Shown here: piece by piece, positions 1 through 11,340 of the stretch
Layout of the letters: the number at the start of each line of letters is the position of its first letter
How positions within the stretch are numbered: the stretch's first letter is position 1
From: Hydractinia symbiolongicarpus
Lineage: Eukaryota > Cnidaria > Hydrozoa > Anthoathecata > Hydractiniidae
Assembly: GCF_029227915.1 (NCBI RefSeq)
Contig: NC_079886.1
Coordinates: 15,228,501 to 15,292,500, forward strand
Direction of reading: 5' to 3'
DNA: 64,000 nt
Made by a program: the position numbers and the translations under genes
Notes under the pieces: model-generated
The model's input: only the letters and a program-made list of their open reading frames with translations
The model's database searches: none
What the model was told of the DNA's origin: nothing

Positions 1-13
1 TAAAAAAACTTAC

Positions 14-1853
14 GGTGGTGAGGTTGGCTTACTGTCTGAATCAACAGAGTGAGTGTCTGATGCACCATAGGAAGATACTAAATTTATAAGAAACATGACT
101 TAAACTGCCTAAGTATACAATAATACAAACTTTGTAAATGCCACCATATGGATGCTGTCAGTTATAAGATTTTTCATAAAAGCCTTACAGGCCTTGCTAT
201 GAGTCGCAAGCAATTGCTCGCGCTTGCGTAGTGCTCACGTAAATGCTCGTTACCCGAGCATTCTATTGCTCACGTAAATATTAACATTTTGAGATAAGTG
301 TAAACGTTTTTCTTAAGAATTGATTGACCTTTTAAGTGAAATTCCTGCACGAACGCTCAACCTGAAACTGAAAAGATATTTGGTGTGATTATTTTCCACC
401 CATCGTGCAACAGTTCACTCGCCATTTTGTAAAACGCGTGCGATACGGCCATTAAGGTTAATCTTTGTTGCGCATTCATTTTGCAGTAAAAAGTGGGGGA
501 TGTTTTAAATTGTGAACCCCAAACACAATGATCGAGCGTCTACTGGTGTAGCGCTCTCTCCATCTTAACTTCCTTTTCTACATGTCCGAAATAGTATGCA
601 TGACTATACTGTCGTTTTCATAAACTTAACATATATTTTAGGTCATCACAAGCAAATAGGAAAAAAATATGCTTCGTTTTCAAATTGAAAAAAATCTTTC
701 TCCGCGTGGTTTAAATAAAACTAATGAATAAAATCTCCTTTTAAAAGGTATACATGTCATGTACATAAAATGTATACAGGAAAAAAATTCATACAACCCG
801 TTGGTGTCGTTTTTAAAATTGTTTGAATAACAGTTGTGGCATAAAGAAAATAATCCATTAAATTTGGACCTGCTATGTTTTCCAATTGTTTCGTCAAATG
901 AAGAAATTATCTACAATTAAATCCATAATAAATTGTCTGTTCCACCTGTAAGTGCAGTTTTAAAGACTTGCGTCATCCTTGCTCCGTCGGCGTTCACCTC
1001 CGCATTAGTTAAGAGCCGCATGGCTGGATTTCTTGTGTAAGACCTGAGTACCAACGACGAAGGGGCCAGGCAAAAGAGATTTAGGTCTACGTATTTTTTT
1101 AACTAAGTCAGGAGTCGGTGAATTAGCTAGGATGGTCAGGTTGGCAATGAATAGGCTTGCTCGTGGATTTAAAGGACCATGACTATTCAATAATTCTGAG
1201 ACCTAAAAGTGTCTGACCAAGACGGAAATCTATCGGACGTTTTAACCGACGAAAGTTCGAAACGAGCTACGGACATGTTCGACCAAACTGGAAATGTGGC
1301 GGACGTTTTATTCACATGCCTGAAACGATTTAGGTGTGCCAAGGCGCACGCCTCTCCTGAAAAAGATGCCCTGAGAGACTAAATGTAAAGTTCTTTGCTC
1401 GCGTGGACACTCTGACGCAGGCAATTAATTGCTCGAGAGGTTATTTGCTCATGGCAAGGCCTGCCTTAAAGATGTTATGACGATAAAAACTTGTGGTAAT
1501 AATAAGTCATACTTTAAGGTAATGAAAATCTTAAACATTACGAATACATAACAATCTAACTAACCTGAAGGGGTAGAGGGTAAATCAAAATCTTTTAAAA
1601 TGTTATCAATTTCATTTGTAGTACTGGCAGTGTCACTGAATGTTGAAGATGCTGTTTCACCCAATGGCATTTTAGTGGCAATTGGACTGGAACCAGTCTT
1701 AAAAAGAAGAGCATAATTATAGTAAATGGATCTTAAAAAAAACTTTGAGTTTATAAATTGAACTATAGAGCAAGTTACCTTTTTACTTCTGGCAGCTCGA
1801 ATTTCTTCCAATCTTTTTTTTTTCCGTTCCAATTCTGCCTTTCTGTCTGCCAT
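14..1853 (-). CDS. DYNC1I: cytoplasmic dynein 1 intermediate chain, first three coding exons (partial)
   Basis: Dynein intermediate chain is the scaffold subunit of cytoplasmic dynein; its N-terminus binds dynactin p150Glued. The gene runs on the minus strand and leaves the window at the left edge. Exon 1 (1779-1853) starts MADRKAELERKKKRLEEIRA, a coiled-coil start nearly identical to the intermediate-chain N-terminus of flies and vertebrates. Its donor is GTAACT. The 81-bp intron 1 ends in a polypyrimidine tract plus AAG. Exon 2 (1565-1697) ends NEIDNILKDFDLPSTPSG before donor GTTAGT. Exon 3 (14-77), between acceptor TTTAG and donor GTAAGT, continues the phase exactly and gives a Ser/Asp/Pro-rich stretch, as in the linker that follows the p150-binding helix. 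The WD40 part lies outside the window. Exon joins are read by eye; the family call rests mainly on exon 1. Confidence 0.78.
530..1400 (+). repeat. dispersed repeat family A, copy 1 (inside dynein intron)
   Basis: This stretch recurs at 58485-59260 in the same orientation and at about 62985-63640 and 63684-64000 inverted. Shared landmarks are a CTTCCTTTTCTACATGTCCG block, the block AAGAAATTATCTACAATTAA and the block GCGTTCACCTCCGCATTAGT. It sits within the roughly 1.5-kb second intron of the dynein gene (78-1564). No protein-coding content is seen, so it may be a non-autonomous transposon or the UTR of a longer element. Upstream, 190-300 holds short GCTCACGTAAAT direct repeats. Confidence 0.7.
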
Positions 1854-2425
1854 TTTTTTATTTTAATCTAAATAATTAAATAAAAGTGAAGAGAGAAAAA
1901 TAGAGTGATTGCAAAAATGACTTGCTATCTCGATCAAATGAAATCCAGTTGTTTGGAACAAATATTACTTATATAATATAGCCAAAATCTTATTTGTTTA
2001 AATCGTTTATATATACCTGTCCTAAAACACCTAGTATTTGCAACAGCTAGTTTGAATATTCCGTATAAACGTTGTGCATACAAAATAATAATAGAAAAAA
2101 TAGGTTAAACTTCTGCATCCTTTAAATCAAAAATTATTTTCACAATAGCAAAAACAAATTCAGAATGGGAAAAAATTCTAAAAAATAATGGTGTTACATA
2201 TGTTGCACAAGAAGTGGAAACTTAGTATTATATTAAATAAAAAATTTAAAGGCACTTCAAAAAGTGTATAACCTTGCCACTATTCTTCTGTTTTTTAATC
2301 TATTTTTTTTTTTAATTTTGTTGTTATCATAAATCCTATGCTTTTTATTTTTCTAAAGCATAGATAAAAGAAGTTTTTTAAACATAACATGCAATTTCAA
2401 GACAGCATGTGAATATAGATAATCT
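1854..2425. other. intergenic, AT-rich
   Basis: This is the spacer between the dynein gene start and the 3' end of the epimerase gene, both transcribed leftward. It should contain the dynein promoter and 5' UTR and the epimerase 3' UTR. No recognisable element or ORF is seen. Confidence 0.5.
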
Positions 2426-2932
2426 TTATTCTTCTTCCAATTCAGTCAAAACTCCACCACAATCTTTTGGATGTAGAAAAACAACAGGTTTTCCATGAGC
2501 TCCAATTTTCGGTTCATTGTCAAGTACACGAATGCCATTTTCTTTTGCAGTTTTCATTGCTTTTCGCACATCACTTACATTAAGACAAATGTGATGTATA
2601 CCACCAGCTGGGTTCTTTTTTAAAAAACTCTCAATAGGACTCTTATCACCCAAAGGATATAAAAGTTCAATTTTTGTATCACCAAGCTCAACAAAAACAG
2701 TGTACACACCATGGTTGTGTTGAGGCTCTGGTTCACTAACCTTTGCACCCAACACGTCACGATACATCTTTGTTGACTTCTTCAAATCTGCTACTGCAAT
2801 AGCAACATGATTTAATTTCCCAAGTTTCCAAGTATTTGGTAAGCTTGTTGTAGTTGAAAAAAACTTCTGAGCTGTGCCACGATACTGCCTCAATATCAAA
2901 CTCAAGCAAGTTAATGACATATTTCTTATCAT
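2426..2932 (-). CDS. MCEE: methylmalonyl-CoA epimerase, mitochondrial
   Basis: The enzyme interconverts (2R)- and (2S)-methylmalonyl-CoA in propionyl-CoA catabolism (odd-chain fatty acids, Val, Ile, Met, Thr), upstream of the B12-dependent mutase, in the mitochondrial matrix. The 168-residue product matches the family length (about 176 in human). Residues 1-34 are Arg/Ser/Thr-rich with no acidic residue, as expected for a mitochondrial presequence. Two VOC (glyoxalase-fold) modules follow: LNHVAIAVADL from residue 40 and GGIHHICLNVSDV from 110. Expected metal ligands are present: His42, His114 and Glu164 in the C-terminal LTELEE motif. The gene reads as one exon. Met1 was chosen because it gives the full presequence; Met5 is an alternative. 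It appears intact and functional. Confidence 0.95.
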   Translation of the reverse strand: MIRNMSLTCLSLILRQYRGTAQKFFSTTTSLPNTWKLGKLNHVAIAVADLKKSTKMYRDVLGAKVSEPEPQHNHGVYTVFVELGDTKIELLYPLGDKSPIESFLKKNPAGGIHHICLNVSDVRKAMKTAKENGIRVLDNEPKIGAHGKPVVFLHPKDCGGVLTELEEE

Positions 2933-3087
2933 TCTTTCTAGACGAAAGGATACTTATGTTAAGGTTAAGGAGTGCCTTCCGTACTTATGCATCCAAGATA
3001 CCCAGAGGCTAGAACAGGAAATTTAAATTTTTACAAACAATTGATGCTTAATCCTATTCGGTCCAGGGGTTATCGAATATATTCTGT

Positions 3088-3215
3088 GTAAGAAGAGTTA
3101 CATTATACAGTAGTTAGAAAAGGACAGTGAAGCAGGAATATTTAGAAAGAAATGATATAAAAATTGTTAGGTGGATGTTTAAGAGACATAAAGCTTTTAG
3201 ATGAGCTAAAAAGCA
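3088..3215 (+). mobile_element. LINE 3' fragment (same family as 55930-58480)
   Basis: The bases from GTAAGAAGAGTTACATTATA onward align along their length with the 3' part of the LINE near 58022-58160 (the segment encoding VRSVMLYGSETWAVKQ), but with many substitutions and small deletions. No reading frame survives. This is the oldest-looking of three copies of the family in the window. Confidence 0.6.
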
Positions 3216-5720
3216 AACTAGGGGGTTGTCTCAACGAATGTCTTCTTAATAACTTTTATTTCCTAAAAGCCACCGTATTTCGTTCACATAATATATGCGA
3301 AAACATCGTAGTGAAGCTTAAAATTGGCTGTACTTACTTCTAAAGAGCATCCTTGTTTCCATACAGAAGCATTTTGTGCCAAGTCGCAGAAAGCGCGGTG
3401 ACTTTTATCGCATATGCTGAAACCATCTTTATTTGGCTATTTTTTTAATCACATGCTGTTGCAAAGCATAAGTGGTGTACATAAAAGATATTCTTTGCTG
3501 CAAAATTGTAAAATACATAAGAAAAACATGTAACAACGTCCTTGTCATACTCATGCCTAAATGCCTCTAAGAAAAACATTATTGCTTTGTATTCCATTGA
3601 TTCGTGTATTATTTTGATCTTTACTCAGACAAACTTACATATTCTACGTCTAGAAGAAACAATGTATATGTGGCTTATCAATGGCTCATTTCAATACTTA
3701 GTTTTATTTATTTGACATTGCTTTCATCCGATTTTGGATAGCATTTCAATACAAAAAACGAATCCATGCAAGTTGTTGCTAGCCATTTAAAATAAAAATC
3801 TAATTAAAAATTCTTACATAATTCAAGTATACATTTTGATTGGCTGTTAAGTTGAAGAGCAAAATGTAGCTCACAAAAAGTAGACTCTGTTCATTTTTTT
3901 TATTGATCCAGCGCAAGCGAGTGGAATTATTATGATAATAAATATGTTAAGATTAACATTTATGACCTTGTTCATGACTAGGCACAAAATGCTGCTGTAT
4001 GAAAATCAACCTTAACAAATGTGTCTCTTCAAACTTTCTATATTGCAGTAATTTGTCCTAAAAATACGAGAAAATTTCCCTACGAAGCATAAAACTTCCT
4101 TCTAAAATGACAAGAAACTGTCTTTTTGTTTGAGCGTAAAACCCTGTAAAATAAGAAGGAAATGTTCCTTTAAAGATTAAAATATGCCCTCTACTTCCTT
4201 CTGGAATGACAAGAAAAAAATCCTTAATATATATTTAATATATTGTTGGAAACACGATGCCACGAAATTTAATGTCACAGTATTTCAAAAAGAAAGAAAA
4301 AAGATCCTATGTAGCTTAAAAATCGCTGTAATTCATTTAAATTAATTCATTGAAGCTTAAATATTGCTGTATTCGATCTATATACAGAAAAACCTCCCTG
4401 GTAAACATAAATATCGCTATAATTTTTTCAAAGAAAAGGTCCTTACCAAGCTAAAAACATGCTGTATGAGGTTCTAAAATGATGTGAAACCATGCCTACA
4501 AGACATAGTTGAAAGTAGTTGACACAAAAATGCCCTTTTGTTTTAAAAAATGGAGCAAAAATGCTGCAAACCAGTTATATTTTTTTTGCATAAGCATGTG
4601 CTATTTACGTGTGAATGTTCATTTAATTACTCAATTACTCATTTATTCTTTAACACCCTGAAAGGTATTTAAAAAGACCTTAAATGCTGAAACGAATTAT
4701 GCTGTGTAAAACCATACATAAACATAATGAAATGATTTTGAAAAGAATTTAGTTTTTAATAAAACTATTTGAAATCAAAAAATAATGAATGGATTTCCTC
4801 TAATGCTGTCAAACCAATGGTAAAATGTTCTTTAAAGATTGTTGTAATAAAGATGATTCAACTGTTTTAGCTAAGTTTAAAATATGTAATTAAAAAAGGG
4901 AGTTTTCTTATTATAAAAATGTTACAACACTACATAATGTATATATGAATTAAATTATAGCAAGTAAAGGTGATCGCTGGTGGTACACAAAATAAAAATA
5001 CAGAAACAATTTAAATGGCTAAACTAAAAGTTTAGCACATGTTAATTGGGGTTACAGAAGGAAAGGTGTGTCCCCATTGACTCCCTGTATAAGGCTAACC
5101 TAGTTCACTAGTGTTTTTGGTCATTCTGCATTATTAATTTTACAAATTTGTTGGTGACCTATATGACTAATAGTCACCACTATATTTATTTAACCTAAAC
5201 AATAGACTGCCTTAAGCTTGTTACTTAAAGCCATAGGTCCATACCACAAGCAGGGTGGGTATAAATATAGACTAGAACACAGTAAAAAAGCCTCTTGATA
5301 CTCTTGGAACAGTTCAGACGTTTGGCAAAACCTATTCAGAAAGTGGTTGCTTTTTAACATTGGTATGAAATTGCTCGATTTACCTCACACTTAATGGCAT
5401 CTAAAAAAGCAAAAAGCAAAGGTAAAGCTTTTTTACATATGATGAGCCTCATATTTTAGAACTGTTGACGAGTGGTCAGTGTTGGGCTTTGAAACTCTCA
5501 CTATGATTGCAATTCTGTAGCAGGCGATGAAGAAGACATCAGTTTCGTATAACATGGGTCCTCTTCAGGAACGAAGAAAAAATCTAAGCTAAATTTAAGA
5601 AGGAAAAGACTATGGCAAATGAACTTAAATCTTTTTGCGGAGCTAAGGCAGCGAGCGAAGCTGTTCCACCCAAATGAGGGCATTTTCGGCCATTTCAAAT
5701 CTTAACCCAAGTAGGGCAAA
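3216..5720. repeat. noncoding, repeat-rich; degenerate 70-80-bp tandem repeat
   Basis: No gene is supported here. Between about 3300 and 4870 a motif of the form AAGCTTAAAATTGCTGTA, then TTCTAAAATGACAAGAAAC, recurs at irregular 60-90-bp spacing with heavy divergence. The same motif reappears at 62440-62690, so it is a dispersed, tandemly organised repeat. The remainder (4870-5720) is AT-rich with nothing recognisable. Confidence 0.5.
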
Positions 5721-5754
5721 ACTATGCAAAGTAAAACATACGATGGCCCCTATG

Positions 5755-5890
5755 ATGGCTCACTTCTCTTTTTAATAAAAACACTTCTCTTCTTAGTCAA
5801 AACACTTCTCTTCTTAGTTAAAACACTTCTCTACTTTCCTCTGAAATCTTCTCTTCCAATGGAAACACTTCTCTTCCAAAGTGAGAAACA
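5755..5890 (+). repeat. ACACTTCTCTTCT minisatellite, copy 1
   Basis: Units of about 21-23 bp built on ACACTTCTCTTCTTAGT repeat about five times. An ORF crosses the array, but only because the repeat lacks stops; it reads as repetitive LLFLVKT and is not a gene. The same unit occurs inverted at 24020-24095, with a similar GATGGCTCAC flank at both places. Confidence 0.75.
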
Positions 5891-6337
5891 CTGTTCTTCC
5901 ATGAACTCAAAAAATTCCCAGACCCAATTCCGGTCCGGAATATTGATTGAGCTAGATTTCGCTAACTCACGTTTTTTGAATAAATGACCGACCCGTCACC
6001 TCCAGGTTTTTGCGTTTTTCATATATTAGGGAGACGAGAATGAATAAATGACGTATCCGTTTAAGGCGATCGTTTATCTTTTTTAATACGCACGTTCTTA
6101 TAAGAATACCAAAATCTTAACCAGGCTGGCCATTATTTCTTTATTGTTCTAAACAAAATACTTATTGTTGATTTCCGCCGCGTAAGGCGGATCTTTAAAA
6201 TCGCCTTGGAAGATAGAGAGATAGGGACCACCTAGAGCCTGGACGCGCGGTGTCCAGGATAAAGTATTTACCTGGGCTTAGAAATTGTTCAATTTCTTTA
6301 AAGCCAATAGAGATGCGTTATTTACGGTGGCCCACAA

Positions 6338-6470
6338 GTGTCACGGCAAAACAAGAAAGTTCACGGTAAAATAAAAAACCTCACGGCAAAACAAGAAAGT
6401 TCACGGCAAAACAAGAAAGCTCTTATGGCAAAATAAAAAAACCCGCGGTGCAAACGAATAAAGCTTAGGC
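6338..6470 (+). repeat. CACGGCAAAACAAGAAAGTT minisatellite
   Basis: A 20-21-bp unit, CACGGCAAAACAAGAAAGTT, is repeated about five to six times with substitutions, just left of the large KDZ transposon. No coding potential is seen. Confidence 0.75.
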
Positions 6471-6543
6471 ACGAAAGCTCGGGGTCATGGCAAAATAATA
6501 ATCGAGACAAAAAAGGAAGACAAGAAAACAACTTCTTCAGGTC

Positions 6544-6551
6544 AAGCCAGG
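6544..6551. repeat. target-site duplication, left (AAGCCAGG)
   Basis: This 8-bp sequence directly abuts the left inverted terminus and is identical to 16437-16444 at the right terminus. The identity fixes both element boundaries. Confidence 0.85.
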
Positions 6552-6714
6552 GGCAACGACTTCATTTAGCACCGGGCTAAGTGGTCCCGACACACGATGT
6601 ACAACATAACTAACAACCTTCATACTTTATCGACATACAAAACCGACAGACGTTCAGTCATACTTCTCCAACCAAATGGACCCGACAAATGAAACCGCAT
6701 TATCCGACATCCTC

Positions 6715-7490
6715 TCTATATAACAAATACATATTTTTTCTGTCAATAATCCATAACCAACGTAATATCGCATAATACTGCATAATACTGCATAATACCT
6801 TCATAATTCATAAAAAATACATAAATTTTCTGTCGATGGCCATACCAACGTAATATCGCATAATACTGCATAATACCTTCCTAATACTCTCTGTCGCTAC
6901 GTAACAAATACATATTTTTTCTGTTAATAATCCATAACCAACGTAATATCGCATAATACTGCATAATACTGCATAATTCCTTCATAATCCATAAAAGATA
7001 CATAATTTTTCTGTTGATGGCCATACCAACGTAATATCGCATAATACTGCATAATACCTTCATAATACTCTCTGTCGCTTCATAAAAACTACATATTTTT
7101 TCTGCCGATGGCCATAACCAACGTAATATCACATAATACTGCATAATACTGCATAATACCTTCATAATTCATAAAAAATACATAAATTTTCTGTCGATGG
7201 CCATACCAACGTAATATTGCATAATACTGCATAATACCTTCATAATACTCTCTGTCGCTGCGTAACAAATACATAATTTTTTTGTCAAAAATCCATAACC
7301 AACGTAATATCGCATAATACTGCAGAATACCTTCATAATTCATAAAAAGTACATAAATTTTCTGTCGATGGTCATACCAACGTAATATCGCATAATACTG
7401 CATAATACCTTCATAATAATCTTTGTCGCTTCATAAAAACTACATATTTTTTCTGTCAATCGGCCATAACCAACGTAATATTCCACAATA
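6715..7490 (-). repeat. left-arm satellite array of the KDZ transposon
   Basis: About nine half-units of 80-100 bp alternate between two versions. Each carries CCAACGTAATATCGCATAAT followed by one to three copies of the decamer ACTGCATAAT, then CCTTCATAAT. ORFs spelling repeated MQYYAILRWYGH are by-products of the repeat and not proteins. Confidence 0.9.
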
Positions 7491-7499
7491 TTTCGCATA

Positions 7500-8489
7500 A
7501 CTGCCATTTACGGAAAGCTGTTTTTATGAAGTAGACAAAGTTTGGGGTTGGATACACATCCATACACAAACAGAAGCGATATTTCGCTCAAATAGCCTTT
7601 TGCAAAAAGACATATTAACGGCCTTATTGCAGGCTAAACAAAGAGACGTTTTTGTACAATATATTGAACAGGCGGTAGTGTTCTATGCCCATCGATATTT
7701 TGGACTAATACCCCCCCGCGAAATTACATATCACAAGTCCTAAAAAATGCCAATCTGAGGCAAGGCATTATACTATAAATTTACCAGGCTTTGCTGTTAT
7801 GTACTTATCCGTACAGCGGTAGAAACAAGTGTCCTCCCTGAAAATGACGCATCAAAAGCGCTAAAACAGGCCAATCAATCCAAATACATTACTTGTGTTT
7901 TTATTTCAGACCATGCAAAAGTGTAAATTCTATCTCTTTTTTTCGGTGCAGTATTTCAATAGTATAGCTTGATTAGTTCTTAAACCAAATAAATCTCTTA
8001 GATGCATAAAAATTTAAATATTCCAATGATTTTTGTCCGACTGAAGAAGCTGCTGCCGTAGAGAAGCTATATCACATTAAAGATTAGAGCCGTTTACGAT
8101 GAAATTATTCCCTTGTTTGTAGTTAAAATTTCACATGTCATAACTTTTTATCGGCAAAGGCTGAAATTCTGTAGAAGGCATGTCAGTAATATAACGTATC
8201 ATTAGGAAAAAGAAAAAATACTTTTTTAACAGATATGGAAGAATTCCAAATTAAAAGTCAAAACTGATATTTACATGGAACAAGGATGTTCCAAAAAGGC
8301 ATAAGTATAAAAATTATCTCATTTAAAGAGTCTCCGTAGATTTGATATTCCATTGAAGTTAGGATCAGAGTACAAAAGCTGAAAATAGTTCTAAATAATG
8401 TAATTTTTATTGGCTTTTGTTAAAAAATCATATGGTGAGTTGATAAGTCTGTCTTTGTTTTCTGAAAGCTTTTTGTATTTTTATATATT
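7500..8489. other. transposon interior, left of transposase; noncoding
   Basis: This is unique AT-rich sequence between the left satellite arm and the first readable transposase segment. No protein segment was recognised. It may contain the promoter or decayed 5' exons of the transposase. Confidence 0.5.
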
Positions 8490-10020
8490 TTTACATGTTA
8501 AGTTAAATATGCTGTTGGTATTATTGATCCTCTAAAAATTTGCGCTGGTTATGAAATAGGTTGGGAGTTTACAGAGGCCGTGAATAAGGAAAAAATTACT
8601 TTCAGGGGTGTTATAAAAATAATGGAAGCTCGATTTTGTCGCCGTGTTCTAAATGAACAATTCATGTCAGTTCCATTATTCATAGCATAGTAGTTGGGTT
8701 GAGCGTCTCACATGGATATTGATTTCCGGAAAACATGCGTAGAATGTGATGGGAAACCTAACGTGCTTTCATGTGACGGTAGGAACAATGGAATGGGGTT
8801 CAAGAATGCATTTGTAGAACCAATAGGAATCCTGCAAGCAGACGAAGTTATTTCTTCTTGTTTTAGAAGGCTTGGCAGTTGCTTTATAACTCAAAAACTG
8901 ACAATAATAGGAAATTATATCGTCCTCTTCGTAGCTTATTGTACGTACTAAAAGTAGATCTCAGAAAAAAATCGAATAGGTGACGATGCATTATGTTTCC
9001 ATTAGGAGCAATCACACACACATTTGTCATCGATGTCCGTTGGTCTTTACTGCCGCTTGATATCTGATAATACCAACATAAATGAAAAAAAAGCAATAGC
9101 GTCCGTTTTTAAACAGTTGTCCAACGATTCTTGTGTTGATACTCTTATACCATTCCGTGCAGTAAACATTATTATAGATTTGGGATTTGCATGTCAAGTA
9201 GGTAGGGGGACTCGCTCGTCTGTACTGGAATTTTGTTACCAGCAACAATTCTATCAAAAGGTTGCAGATGTAATTATTAAGTCTTCAGAACACTGTCTAA
9301 ATTGTCTTCCACGCAACGATGTGATTAATTTACCTTTGTACCCAGCATATTTTGTGAAAACAATTCATTCCTTTAAAATACAACCAGAGCAGTTATTTGA
9401 AGGTTCTTACAATCCAGCTGAGTTTGGCCTTTGTTTTTTATTCTTCAAATTATGGCAAAAAAATTCGGCAAGTTAGGATTCGGCAAGTTTCTGCCGACTC
9501 CAGCAACTCAAGCAAATACGACGACGTCCCTATTAAAGTTTGTCAAAAGTCATTTCTACAAGTGAGCAAGCAAGACATGAAGTTTGTGTTCTTTTGGTTC
9601 TACCCAATACATGGCCACTGCTGTGGATTTCACGTCATACCTAGTATTGAATCCGAAAAGATGCACCTGCTTCTTTTTATATACATCTAGAAGAGGCCCC
9701 ATAAGATATGTTCTATGATCATGCGTGCATTTTAAGCGAATACGTCAAGAACAGAAAATCAAGATTCTACCAACACACGCGCCTTTTCATGATGTTTTCA
9801 CGAGTAGACTTTACCACTGCATTTTACTTAAATTCCATCCTTTTTTCGCGAGCGTGGTTACGTCGATTTGTGAATAGCTTCATCCTTTAGATAAAAAGTT
9901 CAGTTAGATTGATGAGCCAAGCACATTTCTTGTTCTATCTGCAATTTTTCATTCACCAATGGAACAAATCGAAAGAATATAGTTTCAGAAAACGACACAG
10001 AATTGCGTGTCTGGGGAACG
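8490..10020 (+). pseudogene. KDZ-family transposase relic
   Basis: Segments in one main frame (8490-8690, 8712-8951, 9024-9476, 9700-10000) plus a middle stretch in another frame (about 9477-9655) give recognisable family landmarks in order. They are: a helical N-terminal stretch; a cysteine pair followed by a PNVLSCDG strand (CVECDGKPNVLSCDGR, about 8733-8790); FVFFWFYPIHGHCCGFHVIP (9584-9643), matching the family strand with an HG/GF core; APxDMFYDHACILSEYVKNR (about 9693-9750), the acidic YDxxC catalytic strand; and the downstream helix MSQAHFLFYLQFFIHQWNK (9912-9968). At least four stops (near 8688, 8949, 9700, 9888) and two compensating frame changes destroy it. This is a family-level call by motif order, not by alignment. 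Confidence 0.72.
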
Positions 10021-10309
10021 ACAACTGATTAAATCAACGGCAAGTATTTGGCAATTTTACGTAGAATTTAAAATATACGCTTCTCTACGAACTTCTGTCA
10101 TTGTTTTACTCGCCTTCCTCGGTTAAATACGAAGTGAAAAAATTTAGTTTCCTCAAAAAATTATTTTTTCCTAAATTCTAATTAAAACACCATTGAGTAA
10201 AAATATAAACTGTATGTATTAAATTTCCGTATGCCACAGCTCAGGTCAAAATCTAAATAAACTAACTTATATTTTAAGTTAAAAACATCAACGAAAAATT
10301 TTTGGTCTA

Positions 10310-10495
10310 AACAAAGTGCGCATTACGAATGATAATATGGTCTAGTATTCGATTCGGATCTTTTTCTTCGAAAAATTTATTTTCAGTCTCTAAATTCAAC
10401 GAAACAAGACAAACAGAGTGCGCATTACGAATGATATCACGGTGTAGTATTCGATTCGGAACTTTTTCTTCTAAATATTTGCTTTCAGTCAACGA
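10310..10495. repeat. 100-bp tandem duplication inside KDZ transposon
   Basis: Two adjacent copies of about 95 bp share GTGCGCATTACGAATGAT, GTAGTATTCGATTCGGA and CAACGAAACAAG. Short ORFs on both strands here are a consequence of the duplication. Confidence 0.75.
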
Positions 10496-10849
10496 AACAA
10501 GGCAAACGAGTGGAAAATTTCTTTTTAACCCTTAGAGTACTGTTTTTTGAAAATGCCTAACTTACAAATTAAAGCTAATCTGGTGTGTCGTAGATTACTT
10601 GTTCAATTAGAGAAATCGATCTAAAACGTATTTCAAGCGGCCTAACCTGGTGTACATGGATGGCTTCTTGATCTGGAAATTCTCTCTCTGTTTTGCAATC
10701 GCCTAGTTTACAAATATAAGCTGCTTTCATGTGTATAGATTGCTCTTGTCTAAAATCGGGCTAATGTCGCGTGTATGGATCTTGATTTGGAAATTTTCTT
10801 CTTAGTTTTGTAAATGCTTAATTTACAAAATTGAGCTAATCACATCTGC

Positions 10850-11340
10850 ATGGATTAATTTCTTTCTTAAGTTTTCTTTGCAAAAGGTCAAAGTTGTTAT
10901 ATCAGGCTAATCTTATATGTATGGTTTGCTTTCTAATACGGGTAAATTGTCTCCTAAATGTTTTTTTTCAAAGATCGAATTTCCTAAAAAGACCGAATTT
11001 AATGTGTATGGATTGCTTCGTAATACGGGTAAATTGTGTCCCCAATTCTGTTTTCAAAATTCGAATTTACTAAAACAACTGAATTTTATATGTATGGATT
11101 GCTTCTTAATACCGGTAAATTATCTCCCTAAATGTTTTTTCTAAAGAACAAATTTACTAAAAGAACTGAATATCATGATTTGCTTCTATGGATTGCTTCT
11201 TAATGCGGGTAAATTATCTCCCCAAACGTGTTTTTTTCAAAGACCAAATTTACTGAAACAATGTGTATGGATTGCTTTTAAATACGGGAAATTCATCCCT
11301 AAGCTTTTTGTGTGGTTAATCAAAACAAGCTGAACTATGG
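10850..11340. repeat. 90-100-bp tandem repeat inside KDZ transposon
   Basis: About five diverged copies share TGTATGGATTGCTTCTTAAT, ACGGGTAAATTGTCTCCC, then AAGANCGAATTTACTAAAA. They lie between the transposase relic and the larger satellite field. Confidence 0.75.

Noticed and set aside
5724-5987. 87-codon ORF with LLFLVKT repeats
   Set aside because: Frame through the ACACTTCTCTTCT minisatellite.
6881-7403. ORFs repeating MQYYAILRWYGHRQKIYV
   Set aside because: Produced by the satellite in the left arm of the KDZ transposon; the same peptides appear inverted at 15444-16271.
6715-7490. CRISPR-like regular spacing of repeats
   Set aside because: Units are tandem with no unique spacers, lie in eukaryotic transposon arms, and have no cas genes nearby.
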